This document shows, piece after piece, positions 45,914 to 57,148 of a stretch of DNA of 64,000 nucleotides. The stretch is from Sambucus nigra. Its lineage: Eukaryota; Streptophyta; Magnoliopsida; Dipsacales; Adoxaceae. The notes below the pieces were generated by a model that ran no database searches, had not been told where the DNA came from, and saw nothing but the letters and a program-made list of their open reading frames with translations. The stretch covers positions 372,001 through 436,000 of the forward strand of contig CASBWL010000422.1 of assembly GCA_949130495.1 (NCBI GenBank). The letters are read 5' to 3'. Position numbers and translations under genes: made by a program. Numbering within the stretch: position 1 is the stretch's first letter; each line of letters begins with the position of its first letter.

Positions 45914-46940
45914 TGATGGTGGAAATAGCACCACCAGTCAAGGTGTTTGTAAGCTCAAACCAGTGATAACAATGGCAACACAAGTGTATGTTAAATATAA
46001 GAGATTGAGATGAGGAGAAGAGGAGAAGAGGATGAACACAAATATATAAGTGGTTCAGTCAATTAGGCCTACGTCCACTGTGCAAGTGAGTGAGTAAGGT
46101 CACTAAAATAAGGCACTAATCGCCATGGATACAATCTCTCAAAATTTCTCTCACTGCTGTGTAATTTGATAGATTTTCAGCTAGGGTTGCAATTCTCGAT
46201 CCTTTTGCAAGGTAGATGATGACCTCTATATATAGTGTTTGGGGGGTGTAATGTACCCCCAAAGCATGCAATGAGCATGTACATGGAGATCCATCCAGTG
46301 AAAGGATGACACCTGGCTAATCTCCAACTAAGTAATGATGACCTTAATATTCCCTTACGTGGAGGGAATGATTTAGTTATAACAGATTTGTCCACGTGCT
46401 CCAAGCTATACTTGTACGCGCAGAAGTTCAGTTGTCTTTGCTTGGTGCCAAGCTCGGCCTGAATGAGTACGAGGTTGGTAAGGTACGACCCTTGCCTTGA
46501 ATTGGAGTTATATGATGACCTTGGATGGGATATCAGCCAAGGTTAGATGTGGAATGTCAGTTAGGGCCAATGTTGACTTGACACTTGATGCTGAGCCTGC
46601 AAGGCTGATGATTCTAGGTGAAACTTGTAACGTCGGCTAGGGCTGACAATGACGCTGAAGGATGGTTGAATCCGTGAGTCATTAGTTGCCTCGGTTGATG
46701 CCCCACCGAGGTTGATGTATGAGGTAGATGTGATGTCAGCTCTGGAAGACCTGATGGATAACTGACCCCATGAGTCATGCAGACCTCAGCTGTTACCTAA
46801 TTGAGGGGTAACTAGTAACGTCGATCGTGGCCAACCTCATGCTGGATGAGATTGCTGATCGCCAGTCTTAAGCTCTTGCTACCTCGGCCATCATCGAGGC
46901 TAAGGTTGGTGCCTCCGAGATAGCATGTACAATTAGGGCA
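45914..46940 (-). repeat. E 3' LTR
   Basis: Plus-strand edges TGATGGTGGAAATAGC and AATTAGGGCA; matches 57149-58167. On the minus strand it runs TGCCC...CATCA. Confidence 0.92.
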
Positions 46941-46956
46941 TATAAATCACCCCCTA
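46941..46956 (-). promoter_or_regulatory. E polypurine tract
   Basis: Reads TAGGGGGTGATTTATA on the minus strand, directly before the 3' LTR. Confidence 0.75.
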
Positions 46957-47534
46957 GCCCTTAGTTATTTATGTGAGTGGGTGACTAAGGGGTATGAATG
47001 TCCAAGGCTATATTTTTCTTGTGTGCCAACATTTCTTTGACATATGTCAACTTCTGAAGTGGGTAGCGTGCCTGATAAGTGCAGTGATGTTGATTGCCTT
47101 TTGGGCTCCCAAGGCAATGATGGGCCTTTAGTTTTCTGCCAGTATGATTTTGGGGTGTAAATCCTCTTTCCCTCTCTTTCTTCTTCATTACTCTTTCTCT
47201 TTCCCGCCTGAGTTTTCTGCATTATCTCTCTCATAGCGAGATTAATCGAGGATGTCTTGTGGATTTTCTCTATCAATCCTCTCATTTTTCATCTCATGTT
47301 TTATCAGGTATTGCCTATTGCCCTTCTTTTGCCATTTTTCAGCCTTGTTTTTCTAATTCTTGCATTTTTTGGTGACTGTTTGAGTTTTCCGGTTGCTTTT
47401 TTGAGTTTTTCGGTGCTCTTATTCTTAATTGTTCTTGGTATGAATTTGAGCAAAACCAAGTTTTGATCCTTAGTTTAGCTTGTGCCCAGTTATTTATTTG
47501 TGGTTTAGAGTCTCAAGTGTAAGGTCGTCCTTCT
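46957..47534 (+). other. E region upstream of the opposite-strand ORF
   Basis: No gene. The last 300 bases are T- and C-rich on the plus strand (CTCTTTCCC-type runs near 47160-47240), as in plant promoters and leaders. This would be the place for a promoter of the plus-strand ORF, but no clear TATA box stands out. Confidence 0.45.
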
Positions 47535-49957
47535 ATGCTTAGACATCTTTATCAACTTCTAGAGGATTTCCCCTCTCTTAGAGAGAAGATCTTTGCAAAA
47601 ATTAGACAGATAGAGCTAGCCCAAGGGGAAGCTCGTAGGGCTGAGCCTTTTTCCCTCAGATCTATCTTCCCTCCACCTCTAAAGGTGATTTATCTTGAGC
47701 CAGTAGAACCTGCTGAGCCAGCAGAGGATCCAATCAACCCTTCTCCAATGTCTAAGTCTGATTCATCTACCTCAGACCCTATTTCTGTAGATTCATTCCA
47801 AGAGGCCATGGACTTCTCTATTAAGCAAGACTAGGTCCCTTGTCAGCACGAGGTCCATAGTCGTGCCTCGTCCCACAATGGTGTTATCACCTCATAAACT
47901 TATTCTGATGTCGAGATTGTGGGGCTAAGAGTTGCTATTCCCCCACCCATCGATGTCATCCCTCTGTCGGCCGCTACCGGAGCTGAGTTTGCTCAGATAT
48001 TCCCATCTGGTGTCCTTACGCCTGCCTAGGCCAACGTTACCAGGGACGAGGATGATGGTCATGAAAGTGATGTCGTTACCTCAGAGGCAGCCGAGCTAGA
48101 GAGTACTGTTACTGAGTACAACCTCTTATCCTTTACGCACCTCTATTCCATAGGTCCTTCCATCAAACTTAGGAGACCTCAGAGTGATGAGAGGGCCTTT
48201 GATGGATGGGATGGGGAAATTTGTGTGTACGAGCAGATGTTTAAGTTAGGATTCCGTCTCCCCGTCCATCCAACGATCAAGGCCATATTATCTCATATTA
48301 ACCAGGCCCCTTCGCAATTATCCCCCAATGCTTGGAGTGTGATAATTGGGGCTATCATCCTTTGGAGGGAAGTCCATCACTCAGACCTTCCTATCAGGGT
48401 CTTCACAGGGTGCTACGTGCCATCCTCTACCAGAAACCACCCGAGCTACTACCACTTAGTAGCTAGGAAGTCTGATAAGAAGATGTTGTTGGTCACCCAG
48501 ACCTCAAATCATAACTGGAAACCATAGTACTTCTTCATCTCAGGGGCATGGGAGTTTGGTACTTGTGCTACCTCTCCATCACTAGAGCCGAGGACCCCTC
48601 TGAGGCGGGGAAAACTCTCATTAGCTGCTAAAGCCGACATGGGTTAAGCCAGGATAACCTACAAAAGGTCAAAGATCTTCAAGATCAGGAGGATCATGGT
48701 TAGATAGTCAAGTACGAGCATCTGATGACCCCCTACTACCTCTCTAAGACTGGCCTGAGGGGAAGTCCTTTATCCGAGCTTCGTAAGTGCTTATTTTGTA
48801 AAGTTGTACCTTTGACTTTTTAATGTCTCTGGTATATTGACTCAGATATATTTTTTGCAGAACTCCCAGAAGGTATCTTAGACGATATGTGGGAGATTTA
48901 TGCATCGACACTTATCAAGTTGGTGAAAAAAGATGGGTTCAATGCACCTCCTCCCCCACCACCTAAGCAGAATGTCGGCACCTCCAAGGCCAATGCTGTA
49001 AAAAAGAGGAAATCCTCCGCCGCTGCTGCCTCAGAGGAGCGGAGACATAGCAAAGCCCAAAAAGGTTATCGTGCCATCCCCATCTCGTCCGATGATGCAC
49101 TGGCTGCTCATCTGGAGAGTTGAAGATCGGTGATAGCCTGATAGGTCATGGTCTGAAGGCGATGGCTGCCATTGGCTCTGCGACGACCGATGCTAAAAAG
49201 CGCTTCTTACGCTCTATAGATACCCCTCTGCTGGTCGAGTTTTTCCTTCACATGTCTATCCAAGTAGAGATTTTATCTTAAATGGCTCCAAGTGTTACCT
49301 CATCCTTGATTTGAGTTGTCTTGATCTCATACATTTAACTTTGTATTATAGGGCATCCTGTCCAAGCATCAGTTCGTTGACTGGGCCCTGAGGAAGCTTC
49401 CCCTTATTGAAAAGGGAAAAGAGGCCCAAAAGGTGGAGGCCTCTCAAAATTCTGGGATTGAATGCCTGAAGAAAGCCTTCGAGGGGTCTGAGAATAAGGT
49501 GAAGCAGAGGGACAGGGACATGGCTAAGCTCCAGAAGGACCACACCTCTGCCCTGAAGGCTAAGGATGACCTTCTTCAACAAAAGGTTGATGCTGCTGTG
49601 AAATCTGCCCTTGAGGACACCTCTTAGAAGATTTTGGCCGACTATAAGGTCTCTTACTAATTTATAATCTTCGACTTTGAATACCTTGAAAGAGGTGTTA
49701 AAGGTATTGGTAAATGGGCATCCCTTAAGGAAAAAGAATAGGGGAGCTTGACAGCCTCAGACTTCATTGGTTTCGGCTTTGGTAACCCTCAGTTTGCTCA
49801 GGCCTTACAAGAGGTTGAGGAGGAAGGAGAAGATGTTGCACTTGCAGATACTGCACAACAGAGAGCTACTAAGACTGAGGATGTCAATCCTCAAGATGAT
49901 GGGGCCGAAGTTACCAACGTTGGCCAAAAGGATACCCTTGTTGCTGCAGACCCTTAG
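47535..49957 (+). pseudogene. E opposite-strand extra ORF (Transposase_28-like), with introns
   Basis: Reads against gag-pol. 47535-47834 encodes HLYQLLEDFPSLREKIFAKI and an acidic stretch. In the same frame after three stops, 48225-48527 gives FKLGFRLPVHPTIKAILSHI, QLSPNAWSVIIGAIILWREV and YYHLVARKS. This resembles the Transposase_28 ('putative gypsy type transposon') domain, which despite its name has no known transposase activity. Two introns look real. 48783-48860 (GTAAGT to TTTTGCAG) joins in phase to LPEGILDDMWEIYAS. 49264-49351 (GTAGAG to ATTATAG) joins in phase to GILSKHQFVDWALRK. The end is a coiled coil (49433-49627) and an acidic tail (49748-49957). Extra antisense ORFs of this type are described from Tat elements; function unknown. 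Confidence 0.8.
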
Positions 49958-50117
49958 ACTAATTTATTAAGCTTTACACTTGTAATTTTTTTCTTCTCAT
50001 CTATAATTTTGTAAACTCTGATATTTGTAACTCTGACTACTTCATGTTATATCATCCTCTTTAGTGGATTTTGCTTCTTTTGATGAATGCTCCTCTGACT
50101 AGTCTTATATTGTTTAT

Positions 50118-50960
50118 ACCGAGGTCTGAAGTCTTAACATAATGGGTTTTACCTTAATAATGATGTTTAAGGTCTGAGGTCATCAAACTAAGATGTTACC
50201 CTCATAAATTTCACCAAATTAATGATGTTTAAGGTCTGAGGTCATCAAACTAAGATGTTACACCCCATAAATTTCACCAAATTAATGATGTTTAAGGTCT
50301 GAGGTCATCAAACTAAGATGTTACCCTCATAAATTTCACCAAATTAATGATGTTTAACGTCTGAGGTCGTCCAATTATGATGTTTCACCTCAGACCTTGT
50401 CACCAAATTAATGATGTTTAAGGTCTGAGGTCATCAAACTAAGATGTTACCATCGTAGCTTTCACCAAATTTTGATGTTTAACGTCTGAGGTCATCAAAC
50501 TAAGATGCTACACCTCATAAATTTCACCAAATTATGATATTTTAGGTCTGAGGTCATCCAATTATGATGTTTCACCTCAGACCTTACCACCAAATTATGA
50601 TGTTTAAGGTCTGAGGTCATCATACTAAGATGTTACACCTCATAAATTTCACCAAATTATGATGTTTTAAGGTCTGAGGTCATCCAATTATGATGTTTCA
50701 CCTCAGACCTTGTCACCAAATTAATAATGTTTAAGGTCTGAGGTCATCAAACTAAGATGTTACCCTCGTAGATTTCACCAAATTATGTGCTTAAGGTCTG
50801 AGGTCATCAAACTAAGATGTTACACCTCATAAATTTCACCAAATTATGATGTTTTAGGTCTGAGGTCATCCAATTATGATGTTTCACCTCAGACCTCGTC
50901 ACCAAATTATGATGTTTAAGGTCTGAGGTCATCATACTAAGATGTTTCCCTCATAATTCA
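50118..50960. repeat. Minisatellite, about 62-bp unit, about 14 copies
   Basis: Units begin GATGTTTAAGGTCTGAGGTC and alternate between two kinds: one with ATCAAACTAAGATGTTACC and one with ATCCAATTATGATGTTTCACC followed by CAGACCTTGTCACC. The second kind has 12-base inverted arms AAGGTCTGAGGT / ACCTCAGACCTT that could form a hairpin. It lies between the E pol end and the opposite-strand ORF. Confidence 0.93.
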
Positions 50961-51059
50961 TGATAAAACAAAGTATTGACATCGGAAGCGCTCCTTTTAT
51001 TAATATTCTCTTCATAAAATGATACATTTACATTGAAATAATTGTAACATCATATGTAA

Positions 51060-52100
51060 TACTTCTTTAGGTGATCAGCATTCCATGGATTGGAGAAAGG
51101 TTCTCCCTCGAGATTTTCTAGTCGGTAAGTACCGGGTATAACCTCATCGACTACTTTATAAGGACTATACCAGTTCGGTTGGAGCTTGTTTGCCTTATGA
51201 AATGTCTCTTTCAGCACCAGGTCTCCTACAGCTATAGGTCTTTATTTCACCCTTTGATTGTAGAACTTTATTATTCTCTGTTGGTAGGCTGCCTGTCTGA
51301 TTTCAGCGTCTTCCCTTCTTTCCTTGATTAAATCTAGATCAAGTCTTATCTCTTCCCCATTCTTCTCAGGGTCATAGGTTTGAACTCTGTGAGTTGGGAG
51401 TCCCACTTCTGTAGGTATGACGTCTTCTGAGCCATGTGCTAACATAAATGGGGTCTCCCCCGTTGGTGTCCTTGTAATTGTTCTGTAGGCCCATAACACT
51501 GCACAAACCTCTTCTGTCCATCTCCCCTTGGCTTCTTCCAACCTCTTCTTAATCCCATCGAGGATTGTTTGGTTCGTGACCTCAGTCTACCCATTTGCTC
51601 GGGGTCTGCCAGGAGAGGAGAAGAACTGCTTAATCCCCACTTTTTCACAATATTTTTCTAAGGAAGAATTCTTGAACTGGGTTCCGTTGTTTGAGATGAG
51701 GGTGTTCGGAAGACCATGTCTGCATATGATGCTCTTCCAGATGAACTGGAAGTTTTTCTGCTCTGTAATCATGATCATCGGCTCAGCCTCTACCCACTTG
51801 GAGAAGTAATCAATTGCTACTATCAAAAATCGATAATTATTTGCAGCTCTTGGCAATGGTCCCACCAAGTCAATCCCCCATACTGCGAATGGCTAAGGAG
51901 AACTTATTGATGTCATAGGTTGATGAGGTTGATGAGGGATAGTGGACAATCTCTGCCACTTGTCACACCTCTTCACGTAGGCAGCATCATCTTTGGCCAA
52001 GGTCATCCACCAGTATCCCTGCGTAATTATTCTCTTAGCTAAAGGTCTTCCTCCGATGTGATTGGAGTAATAACCCTCGTGTACGTCTTACAAGACGTGG
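51060..52100 (-). pseudogene. E integrase
   Basis: From 52100: a zinc-finger remnant (MTLAKDDAAYVKRCDKWQRL near 51960-52010); then 51587-51868 with VGPLPRAANNYRFLIVAIDYFSKWVEAEPM (first Asp) and LPNTLISNNGTQFKNSSL, where the usual SDNGTQF reads SNNGTQF, so the second catalytic Asp is Asn. The third-acid region (GRPRANGQTE-like) follows near 51590 after a stop. 51242-51541 has EEVCAVLWAYRTITRTPTGE, PFMLAHGSEDVIPTEVGLP and the C-terminal arm RQAAYQQRIIKFYNQRVK. The tail near 51065-51240 ends HLKKYY, the same end as in element A. Confidence 0.88.
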
Positions 52101-52144
52101 GGGACTTCTGTGGGATGGACACATATGAGGAGAGGTAGTAGAAA

Positions 52145-52990
52145 TCATTTTTTATACAGGACATCACCTATTATTGAGAACTTAGTAGCTCTGTACCTCA
52201 ATTTCCTCCTTTCTGGCTTTGATTTTGGTAGATCTTCCTCTCTGATAAATCTGATAAGGGAGTCCATCCATAAGTCCCCTAGATTCAAGTTGAGGCAAAA
52301 GCTGGCAACCTCTTCTTCCTCAAGGGTCAATTTGAGCAAGATTTCGATCGATACTGTCCTTTTGATGCCTGTCCTTGTTACTGAAGCCAACCTTGCTAGT
52401 GCATCTGCACGACTGTTATTTTGTCGAGGTACCCTCTTCATATTCACCTCTTCGAAGCCTTCTAGCATCATTCTTACCCTTTTCAGGTACTTGGCCATCC
52501 TTTCATCCTTATCCTCATATACTCCAAGTACTTAGTTGACAACCAACCTCGAGTCACTGTGAAATAGGAGTTGGCCAACTCTAAGGGCTTTTATCAAGGA
52601 GAGGCTTGATATCAAGGCCTCATATTCTGACTCGTTGTTCCATTCTTTGAAGTTGAACCTTAGCACATATTCAATGTCGATACCATCCGGAGCTGACAGT
52701 ATCAGCCCTGCATCGCTTCCACTTTTGCAAGAAGACCCGTCAATGAAGAGGTTCCAAACATCTTCATTTAAAGAGAAGCTCCCCTCTGATAGGTTTCCTT
52801 GCTTGAAAAGGTACCTGTCTTCCTCATTCTCACCTACTCCTTTTTTGGTTCTGCTGGACACAACCTCTTTCGGGTCTTGGAAGATGTTACGTTTTGATCC
52901 CACTATAATCTCTGGGCTATTATCAATCTCAGTCTCCTCCCATGTGAACTCAGCAATAAAGTATGCGAGTGCATGTCCTTTAATGTCCAC
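52145..52990 (-). pseudogene. E archaeal-type RNase H and linker
   Basis: 52532-52990 carries NLFIDGSSCKSGSDAGLILSAP (first Asp), NFKEWNNESEYEALISSL (Glu) and LLFHSDSRLVVN (Asp), a complete aRNH active-site set. A stop separates it from 52145-52498, with MAKYLKRVRMMLEGFEEVNMKRV and NNSRADALARLASV (the last catalytic block), then the linker to integrase. This second RNase H is the Tat/Ogre signature. It is probably a structural domain in these elements; its role in replication is not settled. Confidence 0.88.
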
Positions 52991-53288
52991 CCTGGGTTGA
53001 TAAACAGGTCATACTCTCCCAACTCGATGGCCCAGGTCATCAATCTACCTGACTTCTGAAGCTTGTGGAGGACTTTCCTTAGTGGGGAGTCAGTGAGGAT
53101 GACCATAGAGTGGCCTTGGAAATAGGGTTTCATCTTCCTGGATGCGTGTATAAAAGTGTAGGCCAACTTCTCTATCCAAGGAAAGTTATGGTCAGATCCT
53201 TGAAAGGCCTTACTATTGAATTATACAGGCCTCTGTACCCCAACATCTTCCCGTACGATGGTTGCGCTTATAGCTGACTCTGATACTG
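52903..53288 (-). pseudogene. E first RNase H
   Basis: The open piece 52903-53166 reads AYTFIHASRKMKPYFQGHSMVILTDSPLRKVLHKLQKSGRL and WAIELGEYDLFINPG, the second half of the gypsy RNase H. The first half (SGLAVSAVLVREE-type, near 53200-53288) is shifted in frame. It overlaps the start of the aRNH linker at its 3' end. Confidence 0.82.
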
Positions 53289-54248
53289 CTAGATAAACAT
53301 ACAACTTCTCCCCCAGAATGGGCCAAGATAAGAGCAGGGGGATCTGAGGTATGACTTGAGCTGTTTAAAGGCCTTGTCACACTCTTCTTCCCATTCATAG
53401 GACTTTCTAAGTACCTTGAAAAATGGAAAACACTTGTCCGTAGCACTGGAAACAAACCTGTTGAGTGTAAAGACTCTTCCAGTGAGCCTCTGAACGTCTT
53501 TTATACTTCTTGGTGTCTTCATATCAAGAAAAGCCTTGATTTTCTCGGGGTTGGCCTCTACTCCCCTCTGATTGACGATAAATCCAAGAAACTTTCCAAC
53601 TCCTACTCCGAAGACACACTTAGCAGGGTTGAGCTTCATCCTGTATAGGTCCATGGTGTCAAAGGTCCTTTCTAGGTCGAATACGTGAGTGCAGGCCATA
53701 AAGCACTTTATCAACATATCATCTATATATACCTCCATGGTCTTGCCAATTTGATCCTCAAACATCTTATTTACAAGACGTTGATACGTGGCCCCTGCAT
53801 TTTTCAAGCCGAAGGGCATAGCCCTATAGCAATAGGTCCCATTATCTGTGATCAATGTTGTCTTCTCTGAGTCTTTAGCATTCATGAAGATTTAATTGTA
53901 GCCTGAATATTCACCCATGAAGCTCTTAATTTCATGCCCTGTCGTGGCATCTACCATCTGATCAATCCGAGGTAAGGGATAGATGTCTTTCGGGCAAGAC
54001 TTGTTCAGGTCAGTGAATTCTACGCACATCCTTTATATTCCGTTGGCTTTAGGCACAATGATGGAATTTGATAACCACTCTGGGTATATGACCTCCCTGA
54101 TGAATTCTGCCTCTTCTAACTTTCTGACTTCTTCCCTGATGACATTATATTTTTCCTTGGAGTAAACTCTTCGTCTTTGTTTGATTGGCTTAACATCTTC
54201 TGCCACATTGAGTTTGTGGCACATAACCTCCGGGTCGATGCCAGGCAT
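53289..54248 (-). pseudogene. E reverse transcriptase
   Basis: 54033-54248 has the lead-in (MCHKLNVAEDVKPIKQRRRV and LEEAEFIREVIYPEWLSN). Between the pieces come EFTDLNKSCPKDIYPLPRID and SFMGEYSGYN followed by a TAA near 53894. 53289-53885 then carries DNGTYCYRAMPFGLKNAGATYQ, MEVYIDDMLIK (YIDD) and KFLGFIVNQRGVEANPEKIKAF. As in element A, the first catalytic motif is FMG where other elements have FMD, while the YxDD motif is intact. The stop in YN*I replaces the usual Gln codon. Confidence 0.9.
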
Positions 54249-54641
54249 GTCTGCATGGCACCAAACGAAGACACTCTGTCTCTTCTTTAAAAGTCTTATT
54301 AGCTCTTCCTTGATCTCGGGTTTTAGGACCTTGCCAATTTAGATGGTCTTTTCCGATTCTTCCTCATTGAGGATGATGGATTCTACCTCTTCTGCGGCCT
54401 CTCCTTTCTTCAATTTTGTTTCATCCCTAGGATTACGTGTATCAATGTTATATGCGGTTGTTTCCCTCTTATAGGCCTATCTCTCTTCCGTCAAGTTAAA
54501 GTAGCATTCTCGTGTCGAGGTCTGATCACCCTATATTTCCCCTACCCCATAGGGGGTCGGGAATTTTAGCATTTGGTGGACCGTCGACGGCACAGCCACA
54601 AATTCCTTAAGGGCTACTCGTCCTATGATGAGGTTGTAAGC
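54249..54641 (-). pseudogene. E protease C-terminal part and linker to RT
   Basis: Broken frames give AYNLIIGRVALKEFVAVPSTVH-like sequence near 54570-54640, the end of the protease, then the QRECYFNLTE-type block near 54490 and an acidic linker with EVESIILNEEESEK near 54360-54400. The same blocks, in the same order, occur in element A at 17520-17860. Confidence 0.7.
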
Positions 54642-55160
54642 CTAGAAGACATTTTTATCCATAACAAAAAAGTTAATCTTTCGGGTCAACCTCTTAGGCC
54701 ACTCATCTCCCATTCGCACATCCATCTCATATATGCCCAATGGATGGACCTTTTCACCACTAAATCCCATCAACGGATGATGATAGGGTACCAGCCTTGC
54801 TCTGCTGAGGCCTAGGCTCTTAAAATAGGGCCAAAACATCACATCTGCTAAACTTCCACCATCTATGAGGATTCTCTGTACCCCGTATCCATGCACCCTT
54901 GTTGTAATTACCGAAGGGTTATCATGCGGAGCTAAGATGCCTTTGAAGTCGTGTCGAGAGAATCCAACTATACGGCTATCTATGTCTACCTTCTTTCTCT
55001 TCTGCATAGCCTCTGAAGACGTCAGATTCACAACCTCTACTTTGGTTACTGACTTAGCCTTTGCCACATGAGATTTTTGATCGGCTACTTCGGAGCCACC
55101 CCCTGCTAGTCCTCCACATATGGTGTTAACTCCGAAGGAGAACATACCAACAATGTTCAC
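54642..55160 (-). pseudogene. E aspartic protease
   Basis: A 172-codon open stretch. The active site is RILIDGGSLADVMFW (DGGS where DTGS/DNGS is usual; the catalytic Asp is present) at about residues 95-109. It is followed by LVPYHHPLMGFSGEKVHPLGIYEMDV and INFFVMDKNVF, the family flap region. The N-terminal 80 residues belong to the gag-protease linker (ICGGLAGGG, RKKVDIDSRIVGFSRHDFKG). The ATG at 55160 is probably internal to the polyprotein. Confidence 0.87.
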
Positions 55161-55177
55161 AGGGGCATTGTCATCTT

Positions 55178-56969
55178 TCAGTGGGAGGTTTGGATCATCC
55201 TCATCATCACATCTGAGTCATCTTCTCTTCTCGCTGGGAGATCATCTCGACATCTATCATTTCTCTTTTTCTTAGGGTATTTTCTTCCCCTCTTAAGAGC
55301 TTTATCGTCAATATACTTCCTTATCTTTCTGAACTTCAACATCTTCTCAATTTCGTCCTTCAAGGTGAAGCAGTTGTCGATCACATGGTCGTGGTCTTGG
55401 TGGAATTATCACCATAGGTTCTTATTCCTCTTATGCGGAGGAGACTTCAGCTTCTCCGACCATCATAGGGATCGATCATTTTTATTTCGTTGAGGATGTG
55501 TTCGCAGCTCACAATTAGAGGAGTATAGGGTACAAACTTGTCGTCTGTAGCCCTCTTTTTTTCGTCTTTCTTCCTTTGGAACTTCCCACTGCCACTTTCG
55601 TTCTCATCCACATACTTTGCGGCCATAGCCTCTTCAGCGTTCATGACCTTTCCTACAGTTGCCAATAGCTCTACCATGGACTTAGGAGGGTCTTCTGCAA
55701 GCTTCCATAACAACTTCCCTTTCTGGAGTCCCCCATTGAGGTCATTCATAGCTATATTCTCTTCATAATCTTCAACCTCCAACTTTTATTTATTAAATCT
55801 GGCAATGTAGTCTCTTAGGCTCTCGTTCTTGCCTTGTTAGACGTACAACAGATGAGTGGTCTTATTTTGAGGTCTTACCCCAAAATAGAAATTGTGAATG
55901 AACCGTTCAACCAAGCCCTTAAAGTTCTCGATAGAGTTCTTTGGAAGAGAGGTAAACCAGATGTGTGAAGCTCCCGTCAAAGTCCCAGGAAAGGACCGAC
56001 ACCTCATCTCATATGGGATCAAATAAATATTTGCCGCAGATTGGTACATCTCGATATGATGCACAGGGTTGGTACTACCAGCATATTTGGGAGACACCGT
56101 AGGTGGTTTGAACTTGGCAGGGGTCGGGATGTTCACTATCTTTACCACAAATGGGGAGCCCTCTGAGAACCCTCTTTTTAGTGGGTCTCGGATTTTGATG
56201 AGGTCCCCTATCTTCTCCTCAAGACGTTGAATGTAATCATTCCATGGTCTTACAATATCGGCATGGCCGAGGTTGTCCCCAACCACCTCCAAGGGGTTAA
56301 CTGAGGGTTCCCTAGCCGCTGAAAAACATCGGTTATTGACCTATTGACCACAATCTCGGCCTTGATGAGGTCGACCCTGATGAGGTCGATGTCCCCCCTC
56401 TTCCCTTTGAGAGCCAGTGACACTTTGTGACCTGGGCCGAGCCTTTGAAAGGCTATCCCTCTGCTCAAGCGATCAAAAGCTGATCCTCTTTGTTGGACAC
56501 CCTCATCTCTTCTACCCCCACAACCTCTTGTATGCTGGATAGGACGCACCATGTTATTCGAAACCTCATACGGCTCCCAGCAGTCTTCCGGAGCATCTGC
56601 TACCTCCACATGGTCATACCTATCCTCATGGCAAGGGTTTTCTTGCCTCCCCAGACGTAAATGCCTAGGGTCAGCAACGTCCCTCCTCCGCTGAGGAGTA
56701 GGTTGGACATTTTGTGGTGACTGGGTTGGTCCCCTGGCTTCAAGATGGGGTTGAACTGCTGCCGGAGTAATCATCTCCGGTGAGACTCTAGGTGCCCTCA
56801 TCATATTTTGACTGAGTTGTGCAAATTGCTCCTTTATTGCTTGATGTGTTGCAGCCAAAGATTTCAAGGTTGCAGCCACCTCAGCCATTTCGGACTGGGG
56901 TGGTGCCTGGCTAGAACTGGGTCCTCTAACACCAGATGGTGGAGGAGGTGGTGGCAACTCTGGTCCCAT
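55178..56969 (-). pseudogene. E gag
   Basis: The start at 56969 lies 160 bases after the primer site. 56250-56969 is a Pro/Gln/Arg-rich N-terminus with short poly-Pro (ELPPPPPPSG) and an acidic patch. 55837-56292 overlaps it in another frame and contains the gag core (NIPTPAKFKPPTVSPKYAGS, MYQSAANIYLIPYEMRCRSF and SHIWFTSLPKNSIENFKGL). 55447-55782 continues it with KLLWKLAEDPPKSMVELLAT and NAEEAMAAKYV. 55178-55384 holds the terminal FTLKDEIEKMLKFRKIRKYIDD block. No intact zinc knuckle is seen, which is common in this lineage. Frame changes near 56270 and 55800 and stops near 55410 break it. Confidence 0.86.
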
Positions 56970-57127
56970 ATGTTAAAACCAAAGAGCTGGTGAAGAAAAT
57001 GAGCTTAATACCTTTTCAGGACATCTTTCAATGGTGAAACAGCTCCACGCAAGGGGTGAGGCCTGGTTCACCACTAGAGTCTCCGGTGAGGTTAATCTAG
57101 GAAAGGAAGAGTTATGTCTTCTCGTTC

Positions 57128-57146
57128 CCACAGACGACGCCAAAAT
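57128..57146 (-). promoter_or_regulatory. E primer-binding site
   Basis: On the minus strand TTTTGGCGTCGTCTGTGGG, close to the TGGCGCCGTCTGTGGGAA site seen in many Tat/Retand elements. It is 2-4 bases from the LTR edge. Confidence 0.82.
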
Positions 57147-57148
57147 GA

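Noticed and set aside
45705..45983. Minus-strand reading with a run of His
   Set aside because: The His run is the reverse complement of the GAT microsatellite, and the frame crosses the H/E junction.
50118..50960. Regular repeats with spacing near 60 bases, superficially CRISPR-like
   Set aside because: Units are contiguous tandem copies without unique spacers, in a plant retrotransposon; no cas genes.
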